A stretch of DNA of 19,972 bases from an uncultured Lachnospiraceae bacterium (GTDB taxonomy: Bacteria; Bacillota; Clostridia; Lachnospirales; Lachnospiraceae): positions 1 through 19,972 of the forward strand of contig USDI01000020.1 of assembly GCA_900553305.1 (NCBI GenBank). The letters are read 5' to 3'. A program made the translations under genes and the position numbers. The first letter of the stretch is position 1. Each line of letters starts with the position of its first letter. Below the pieces are notes generated by a model. That model ran no database searches and had not been told where the DNA came from. It saw nothing but the letters and a program-made list of their open reading frames with translations. Shown here piece by piece: positions 14,430-19,972 of the stretch.

Positions 14430-14991
14430 CCCCATGCCTCCTCTTCTTTATCAGTCCGCGGATAAGCCCTATGAAACCACCTGCAAGAATCAGATAAACC
14501 ACATTAATCTGTAGAAAAGCTGATAATACAAAGCATACCAGCATAATTGTGATGGAAAGCCGGTTTTTACCATGTACAATTCCCGCTCCCATCTCATAGG
14601 TCACACAGGTAATTACGGCTCCAACACCTGCCTGCATTCCCTCCAGCATCTGACTGACAAAATAATTGTCCCGGAAGGCCTCATAACAGACAGAAACAAT
14701 GGAAATAATGATAAAAGGAGGAAGGATCGTCCCCAGAATGGAAACCAGTGCACCAGTTAATCCGGCCAGCTTATAACCGACAACAATCGCTCCGTTTACC
14801 GCCATCGGTCCCGGTGCAGACTGCGCAATGGCAATCAGATCCAGCATTTCCTCTTCCTTAATCCACCCGCATTCATCAACGAACTTTTTCTTCATCAGGG
14901 AAACAATGACATATCCCCCTCCGAAGGTAAAGGCACTTAAATACAGTGTAGACAGAAATAATTTTAACAACACTTTATTTCTGGATTCCAT
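14416..14991 (-). CDS. CHR-family (chromate-transporter-like) half protein, first of a pair
   Basis: The 191 aa membrane protein has LSAFTFGGGYVIVSLMKKKF, AQSAPGPMAVNGAIVVGYKL and LVSILGTILPPFIIIS, all typical of one CHR domain. Start 14991 has GGAAGG 7 nt upstream. It lies 49 nt downstream of the nicotinamidase-like gene and overlaps the second CHR gene. The two halves differ clearly in sequence, as expected for oppositely oriented halves of a two-part transporter. Confidence 0.9.
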   Translation of the reverse strand: MESRNKVLLKLFLSTLYLSAFTFGGGYVIVSLMKKKFVDECGWIKEEEMLDLIAIAQSAPGPMAVNGAIVVGYKLAGLTGALVSILGTILPPFIIISIVSVCYEAFRDNYFVSQMLEGMQAGVGAVITCVTYEMGAGIVHGKNRLSITIMLVCFVLSAFLQINVVYLILAGGFIGLIRGLIKKRRHGDDLS

Positions 14992-15040
14992 AGAATTCCT
15001 TCCCAACATCGCTTTTATTTATTTGTCTGTTTTATTTTAC

Positions 15041-15562
15041 TTATTCATTCTCGACAATCATCTGGCATACCTTCATCGCTTCCAGTGCCTGTAAATGGCT
15101 TTCCCTGGTAACGCCTGCACAGCAGGATGCATCCACATGAATCGGAAGCTCCGGGAAGAATGCTTTCAGTACCATCGCATTCGAAATCACACAGATATCC
15201 GTACACAGGCCGACAAGGGTAATGCTTTCAATTACTTCCTGATCAGAAAGAGTGCGGATCCTTTCCGGTAACCGGCTGCTGCCAAAGGTTTCTTTTATAA
15301 TCGGCTCCGTAGAGATCAGATCTGCGATTTCTTTGCGGATCTGCCAGCCTTCGGTATTTACGATACAATGCGGAACGGGAAGATTCTTTCCTTCCTGTGT
15401 TGTCAGGTAATTCTCATAATGGGTATCCTGCGTAGCAAGCACTGTTCCGTCAAATCCCTTAATCTTCGCTATCACCTTCGGAACAATCGCAGCTGCTTCT
15501 GCCGTTCCCAATGCTCCGTCAATAAAATCATTCTGCATATCAATGACAATCAGTAATTTCAT
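15041..15562 (-). CDS. nicotinamidase-like cysteine hydrolase (isochorismatase superfamily)
   Basis: The 173 aa protein carries a complete triad: Asp8 in IDMQNDF, Lys90 in IIKETFGS and Cys124 in GLCTDICV. It also has the candidate metal ligands of nicotinamidases: Asp47 and His49 in TQDTHYENY, and His65 in VPHC. That makes hydrolysis of nicotinamide to nicotinate (NAD salvage) the best guess, although related amidases share the fold. The start at 15562 has GGGAGGT about 9 nt upstream; the longer frame to 15613 adds 17 residues before the conserved core. It is the first gene of a probable operon with the two CHR genes and the GT2-GtrA gene. Confidence 0.87.
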   Translation of the reverse strand: MKLLIVIDMQNDFIDGALGTAEAAAIVPKVIAKIKGFDGTVLATQDTHYENYLTTQEGKNLPVPHCIVNTEGWQIRKEIADLISTEPIIKETFGSSRLPERIRTLSDQEVIESITLVGLCTDICVISNAMVLKAFFPELPIHVDASCCAGVTRESHLQALEAMKVCQMIVENE

Positions 15563-15636
15563 TTGATTATACCTCCCCCAATCTTCCTCTTCTCTGAAAT
15601 AAATCCCTGTCATTACCGTTCCGGCTATTATTTTCT

Positions 15637-15666
15637 ATCATAGCATGAAAGAATCTGATGCGTAAA
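15637..15666 (-). promoter_or_regulatory. candidate promoter of the nicotinamidase-CHR-GT2 operon
   Basis: On the minus strand TTTACG (15661-15666) and TATGAT (15637-15642) are 18 nt apart, about 75 nt upstream of the start codon. Both boxes are imperfect. Confidence 0.4.
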
Positions 15667-15700
15667 GTGGTCTTGACAATTGTATCTTCAAAGAACAGAA

Positions 15701-15813
15701 TATACTGTAACAGTTCACCCATTCAGAAATGATTGTGCAAAATGACCGTGGGAGCTTGCTCATTAAGGGCAGCTTATACAAGCATTTCTGCATTGTTGAA
15801 CTGTTACAATATA
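15701..15813. repeat. 113-bp inverted-repeat intergenic element
   Basis: The ends TATACTGTAACAGTTCA (15701-15717) and TGAACTGTTACAATATA (15797-15813) are inverted with one mismatch. Further inside, ATTCAGAAATGATTGT (15721-15736) pairs with ACAAGCATTTCTGCAT (15778-15793) with two mismatches. The centre holds GTGGGAGCTTGCTC. The element is non-coding, sits between the divergent hydrolase and patatin genes, and may form a long hairpin. It resembles a small non-autonomous (MITE-like) element or a REP-type sequence. Part of it recurs at 3298-3332. The right end also supplies a TATACT box for the patatin gene, a weak promoter candidate. Confidence 0.75.
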
Positions 15814-15846
15814 CTTAATTTGATAACATGTCTGAGGTGAAATAGG

Positions 15847-16692
15847 ATGAAAACAGGATTAATTTTAGAGGGAGGCGCCATGCGCGGTCTCTTTTCTGCG
15901 GGAATCATGGATGTGATGATGGAAAACGGAATTGCCTATGATGGAGTAATCGGTGTTTCTGCCGGTGCCGCATTTGGCTGTAATTATATTTCCGGACAGA
16001 TCGGCCGTTCCATCCGCTACAACCTGAAATACTGTAAGGATAAGCGTTACGGTGGTCTTTATTCCCTACTTACAACCGGTGACATCTATAATAAAGATTT
16101 CTGCTACAGTGAGATTCCTTTGAAGTACGATCCTTTTGACTTTGCAGCCTTCGAAAGCAGCCCGGCTGCATTTTATGTGGTGTGCACCGATGTAGAAACC
16201 GGTAAACCCGTTTATCACCGGTATACCGGGCGTAAGGATCATGGCTTTGACTGGATCCAGGCTTCTGCTTCCATGCCGCTCGTCTCAAGGATTGTAACTA
16301 TTGACGGCCAGAAGCTCTTAGATGGCGGGGTGGCTGATTCCATTCCGGTCCGCCGGTTTGAACAGATGGGATTCAACCATAATGTCATTATTCTTACGCA
16401 GCCGAAGGATTACCGCAAAAGCCCAAACAGCCTGATGCCGCTCATCCGTCACAAATACAGGGCTTATCCGGAATTTATCAAAACAAATGAAAACAGGCAC
16501 CTTGTTTATAATGATACTCTGGATTATATTTTTGAGAAAGAAAAAGAAGGCTCCGTCTTTGTCTTCCGACCTGACGAAGCCCTCCCTGTCAGCCGTGTGG
16601 AAAAGGATCCTGTAAAACTACAGGCAACCTATGACCTTGGCCGCAAAGCCGGTGAAGAAAAGCTTGCAGACTTAAAAGCATTCCTTACATAA
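15847..16692 (+). CDS. patatin-like phospholipase, YjjU-type
   Basis: The 281 aa protein has the patatin catalytic dyad and oxyanion hole: GGAMRG (9-14), nucleophile Ser38 in GVSAG (36-40) and Asp159 in DGGVADSIP. It has no signal peptide, so it is probably a cytoplasmic lipid acyl hydrolase, comparable to E. coli YjjU. GAGGTG lies 8-9 nt upstream of the ATG. The 3' end overlaps the convergent surface-protein gene by 8 nt. The true substrate is not known. Confidence 0.92.
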   Translation: MKTGLILEGGAMRGLFSAGIMDVMMENGIAYDGVIGVSAGAAFGCNYISGQIGRSIRYNLKYCKDKRYGGLYSLLTTGDIYNKDFCYSEIPLKYDPFDFAAFESSPAAFYVVCTDVETGKPVYHRYTGRKDHGFDWIQASASMPLVSRIVTIDGQKLLDGGVADSIPVRRFEQMGFNHNVIILTQPKDYRKSPNSLMPLIRHKYRAYPEFIKTNENRHLVYNDTLDYIFEKEKEGSVFVFRPDEALPVSRVEKDPVKLQATYDLGRKAGEEKLADLKAFLT

Positions 16693-19600
16693 CCCGGCGT
16701 CTGTGTCTGAGCCATAGCATAAACAGTACAAAACCTCCTGTAAGAGCTGCGCAGATAGAAATTCCTATCCATCCCGGCACTCTGCTCCTGTCTGTCTGCG
16801 GAGGATCCATCTCCTCCGGTGCTATAAAGCCCATCTGGCCATTCGGGGTCATGCCCTGTACCAGCTTATACCTATCAATGAAGCGATGAAGCATGGCAGC
16901 AATCTCCGCCCTGGAAACCGGATCCTGCAAAGCAGACAGGACATCAGCTTCTTCCCGTATTAATCCATTGCTGACCGCCCACAGCACAGCCTTTCCTGCA
17001 TCATCCATGGTACTGTCCATATCCTTCAGCTCCTCCTGACTACCCTTAATACTTATATCGTAGCCCTTGTATTGCGCATAACGGTAGAACATGACTGCAA
17101 GCTGTTCCCAGGTGATGGGATCCCCGGGTCCGAAGCTGTCCTTGCCATAACCGCTTAAAATGTCATTCTCTGTGATCCATGCAATGGCATCTGCGTACCG
17201 CGCCCCGTCTTCCACATCGGCAAAGCTGTTTTTAGCCTTCGGTGCAGGGCTGCCCTCCATACGCCAGAGAATTTCTGCCATCCTGCCGCGCGTCTGCGTT
17301 TCATATGGGCCAAACTGTGTGCTGCTTATACCCTCCATCAATCCGTTTTCATAAACAAACATAACGTCATCATAGAACCAGTCGTCTTTGGAAACATCGG
17401 TAAACGGGTTATTTCCTTCTTCTGCCTCTTCGTCCGCAGCAGGCTGGTCACCGGTGATCGTCGTGGTATCGCGTATATCCTGCCACTCCCTTAACAGGAT
17501 GCCGTCCTTTGGCGTCGTACGCCGGGTATTCTCTGCACCGGGTTTGATACCCTGTGCCGGCTTTGTGCCGGGTGTCGCAGAAAACGGACTTGCAGGAGCT
17601 GTACCGGCACCGTTATTGGTGCCGGAATCCGTATGGGATGCAGATGCTGTGCCACTGTTTTCCGGCTGTGACGGGATTCCGGTATTTTCATTCACCGGAT
17701 CAGGGGCTGTCTGCCGTAATATCATGGCAAGCTGTGGTGGGGAGCTGTTGTCTGCATCATCCTTAGCATAAAGGAATAAGGATCTGTCCGTATCTCCCTC
17801 CGGCAGCGTTCCGGTAATGGCAAAGCTGCCATCACTTTCGGCATAGACGCTTCCACTGTCATATACGACCTCGCTTCCGGCCTCTGTCATTCCGGTGATG
17901 GTATACACACCGGTGCTCCGGTTGGCGAAAAAGATCGGACTGGTGAGCGTGAGCACGGGATCTGTCTTATCCATATTCACCAGAAGGAACTCACTGGTTA
18001 CATCCTTGCCCTTGATTCCGCTCACGCAAAGCATCAGGCTTCCGGTAAAATCGGGGATCGTAAATGTATTGTTTCCATCTCCCGTAAGCTCCTGATCTGG
18101 GTCCATCCGTGTGACCTGAATACGCTCTGCTTCCCCACAGGTCACGGTAAGGGAGTTGGTATTTCCTCCTACATAAGCCTGAAATACACCATTCGTATCC
18201 TTGGTGCAGTCAGCACCGTTTACAGCAAGTGAAATGCTAAGTGGTGTGTATTTCGGCAGATTTTCTCCGTTGGAGCTTGTTTCCGAACTGTAATACTTTC
18301 CCTTTCCTTTCTCTATCGTTTCTTGTTTGTAGGCGCGCACTCCGATCTTATAGTCCTTATCAGCGGTAAGATTTTCTGCGGGAGCAGAAGCAGCTTCACC
18401 CTCGCCGTTAAAGGAAACAGCACTTCCACCTACAGTCAGTGCCATATCGATGGTATTCTTGTCGGCACCAAGATCATAGCCAAAGCCCGTATCCTTCCAG
18501 TCTGTGCCATCCTTCTGATAGATGGTTACATGATAGCCGTCAGCACCGGCAACCGGATCCCATTCGGCACGCATAACCTCATTACCGATAAATTTCAGCG
18601 TAGCCGTCAAAGGAGCATCAGGCTGCATGGTATTCCTATAAGAGATCGGTGCATTAAACTTCTGATGATCAATAGCTGCAAGTGTAGTCACCTTTTCTCC
18701 GCCCTCAAGGGTAAAGTCCTTTTCTGTCATCAGGAACGATGTTGCGTAATAAGTACCTGTAGGCAGAAGCTCACCGCTATCAGGAAGGCTGACAGAGAGA
18801 TTATCCGTGTCTGTTATGGTCTGTTCGTCCACCAGATAGGCAGCATCACCCTCGGTACTTCCCAGATAGGTACGCAACACATAGGTTTTTCCGTTTTCGG
18901 GATACTTCACCTTGCCGGTAAGATTATTGGTGTTCTGTGTCAGCTCCAGCTTTTCAAACGGTTCAACTGTAAACCCTTCTTCATCGGAAAAGCTCAGCGT
19001 ACCAGTGTTAACCGAATATGTACCGCCTTCCTTCAGACGAAGGAGTACCAGGCGATAGTAGTTGCCATCATCTTTCGTCTTCTTCATATCACCTGTGCTT
19101 GCCGCATTAATGTCTGCAGCAGGATCAATTTTTCTGTCCTCACCTACCCAGTTGACATAGAGATCCGTGCCATTCTTCTGAACCTTCAGAACCTGTTTGA
19201 TCTCCTCCTCCATGATGCGGTTGTCAAATGCCAGCAGAATATACGGTGTTTCATCTGCACCGGCATTCACTGTGATCTCTTTCGTTACAGCTCCTCCTCT
19301 GTTTCCAAGAACAACCGGCTCTTCCGTCTGCAGAGCTCCGGTTTTCTCATCGTCTTCTGACAAAGCACCCTCTGCAGAACCGGTTGTCCCGGTATTCTCC
19401 TGTGATGTACCCTGGGCTGTTCCGCCACCTTCGGTATTCCCCTGCGGTGTGCCCTGGGCAGAACCACTACCCCCTGCATTCTCCTGTGATGCAGCCTGAG
19501 TTGTTCCGCTGCCTTCGGTATTCTCTTGTGATGTTCCCTGGGTTGTTCCGCTTCCTTCGGTATTCTCCTGTGATGCTCCCTGGGTTGTTCCACTGCCTTC

Positions 19601-19972
19601 GGTATTCTCCTGTGGTGTGCCCTGGGCTGTTCCGCCACCTTCGGTATTCTCCTGTGATGTGCTCTGGGGTGTTCCGCCACCTTCGGTATTCTCTTGTGAT
19701 GTTCCCTGGGTTGTTCCACCACCTTCAATATTCGCCTGTGATGTACTTATTACAGAAACAGCTGCTTCATTATTTGCCTGCAATGCTCTCATTACAGGAG
19801 CGGCTGCCTTGGTATTCTCCTGTGGTGCACTCTGCACAGAAACAGTCACCGCATTATTTTCCTGCGGAAGACTCTGTTCAGAAACCGTACTTTCACTGCT
19901 TTCCTGTTCTCCGGACGTGCCCTGACCGGTTCCGCTTCCTTCACCGCTTCCCTGTTCTCCGGACGTACCCTG
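16685..19972 (-). CDS. large SLH-domain surface protein with repeat stalk and C-terminal membrane segment, 5' end outside window
   Basis: The frame stays open to the window edge (1095 codons), so the N-terminus and any signal peptide are missing. A GTG at 19849 is not a credible start, since the repeat pattern continues upstream. Numbered from the first codon in the window: residues about 37-198 are a 14-residue repeat region. A region about 451-566 is Fn3-like (MRAEWDPVAGADGYHVTIY). An Ig-like region with DNSSPPQLAMILR follows. A Pro/Thr/Gly-rich linker precedes three SLH domains at about 855-907, 915-967 and 985-1034 (FTDVSKDDWFYDDV, FADVEDGARYADAI, a divergent third). A membrane helix (about 1067-1085) then ends in RHRRRVM. 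SLH domains bind cell-wall polymer; a C-terminal membrane anchor in the same protein is a second, seemingly redundant, attachment. The protein is exposed at the cell surface, with unknown function. Confidence 0.9.
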   Translation of the reverse strand, partial: QGTSGEQGSGEGSGTGQGTSGEQESSESTVSEQSLPQENNAVTVSVQSAPQENTKAAAPVMRALQANNEAAVSVISTSQANIEGGGTTQGTSQENTEGGGTPQSTSQENTEGGGTAQGTPQENTEGSGTTQGASQENTEGSGTTQGTSQENTEGSGTTQAASQENAGGSGSAQGTPQGNTEGGGTAQGTSQENTGTTGSAEGALSEDDEKTGALQTEEPVVLGNRGGAVTKEITVNAGADETPYILLAFDNRIMEEEIKQVLKVQKNGTDLYVNWVGEDRKIDPAADINAASTGDMKKTKDDGNYYRLVLLRLKEGGTYSVNTGTLSFSDEEGFTVEPFEKLELTQNTNNLTGKVKYPENGKTYVLRTYLGSTEGDAAYLVDEQTITDTDNLSVSLPDSGELLPTGTYYATSFLMTEKDFTLEGGEKVTTLAAIDHQKFNAPISYRNTMQPDAPLTATLKFIGNEVMRAEWDPVAGADGYHVTIYQKDGTDWKDTGFGYDLGADKNTIDMALTVGGSAVSFNGEGEAASAPAENLTADKDYKIGVRAYKQETIEKGKGKYYSSETSSNGENLPKYTPLSISLAVNGADCTKDTNGVFQAYVGGNTNSLTVTCGEAERIQVTRMDPDQELTGDGNNTFTIPDFTGSLMLCVSGIKGKDVTSEFLLVNMDKTDPVLTLTSPIFFANRSTGVYTITGMTEAGSEVVYDSGSVYAESDGSFAITGTLPEGDTDRSLFLYAKDDADNSSPPQLAMILRQTAPDPVNENTGIPSQPENSGTASASHTDSGTNNGAGTAPASPFSATPGTKPAQGIKPGAENTRRTTPKDGILLREWQDIRDTTTITGDQPAADEEAEEGNNPFTDVSKDDWFYDDVMFVYENGLMEGISSTQFGPYETQTRGRMAEILWRMEGSPAPKAKNSFADVEDGARYADAIAWITENDILSGYGKDSFGPGDPITWEQLAVMFYRYAQYKGYDISIKGSQEELKDMDSTMDDAGKAVLWAVSNGLIREEADVLSALQDPVSRAEIAAMLHRFIDRYKLVQGMTPNGQMGFIAPEEMDPPQTDRSRVPGWIGISICAALTGGFVLFMLWLRHRRRVM
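19379..19714 (-). repeat. 42-bp tandem repeat in the surface-protein gene, 8 regular copies
   Basis: Eight units of 14 codons, consensus TxQGTSQENTEGGG, run without gaps. Degenerate units with the same 14-residue spacing of QEN/QAN continue upstream to about 19861, giving about 12 in all. The in-frame unit allows length change without loss of frame, so copy number probably varies between strains. Confidence 0.9.

Noticed and set aside
18323..19360. 345-codon open frame on the plus strand
   Set aside because: It lies fully inside the SLH surface-protein gene, has no ribosome site, and its composition (Cys, Ile, Arg-rich) is that of a reverse-strand shadow.
19847..19849. GTG as start of the surface-protein gene
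   Set aside because: The frame is open to the window edge, and the 14-residue repeat register continues upstream of this codon, so it is internal.

Overview
This window looks like chromosome from a low-to-mid GC Gram-positive gut anaerobe of the Lachnospiraceae (Blautia/Roseburia-like). The basis is the codon use, strong AGGAGG-type ribosome sites, a BMP-type nucleoside ABC importer, an S-layer-homology surface protein, a GH113-type glycosidase and paired short chromate-transporter proteins. No rRNA, tRNA, phage, insertion sequence or CRISPR is visible, and genus is an inference.

Layout. At the left edge a truncated signalling protein (degenerate GGDEF plus GAF-like domain, 1-1178, minus) lies downstream of an AraC-type regulator (1258-2130, minus). 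The regulator is divergent from a GH113-like mannan/oligosaccharide hydrolase (2295-3224, plus). The 165 bp between them carries two AGTTTTATA direct repeats 19 bp apart, just upstream of a TTGACA box, which looks like an AraC-family control region. Next come a metal/metalloid efflux-type permease with a His/Cys-rich loop (3480-4328, minus) and a membrane acyltransferase of the HGSNAT type with an unusual 20-residue repeated N-terminal tail (4539-5498, minus). A gene-free stretch of about 650 bp (5499-6149) is packed with repeats, and is followed by rsuA (6150-6860, plus).

The centre is a purine salvage block on the minus strand. xpt (12116-12691) and a BMP lipoprotein gene (10687-12009) have their own promoters. 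A strong hairpin terminator then precedes the ATPase and two permease genes of the same nucleoside importer (9015-10556, 7928-9031, 6924-7925). The importer would bring in nucleosides and Xpt would recycle xanthine to XMP. No purine riboswitch is seen.

To the right, a probable four-gene minus-strand operon runs from a nicotinamidase-like hydrolase (15041-15562) through two half-size CHR-family transporters to a GT2-GtrA fusion (12779-13840). A patatin-like phospholipase (15847-16692, plus) overlaps by 8 bp the end of a very large surface protein gene (16685-19972, minus). That protein has a 14-residue repeat array, Fn3/Ig-like regions, three SLH domains and a C-terminal membrane segment. Its 5' end lies outside the window.

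The most notable non-coding content is several families of intergenic inverted or tandem repeats: a shared two-stem hairpin design at 3417-3448 and 5863-5896, a 113-bp long inverted repeat at 15701-15813 with a partial relative at 3298-3332, a 42-bp tandem hairpin array at 5931-6080, and TTGGACATA half-sites at 5527-5700. No clear new defence or biosynthetic system was found.
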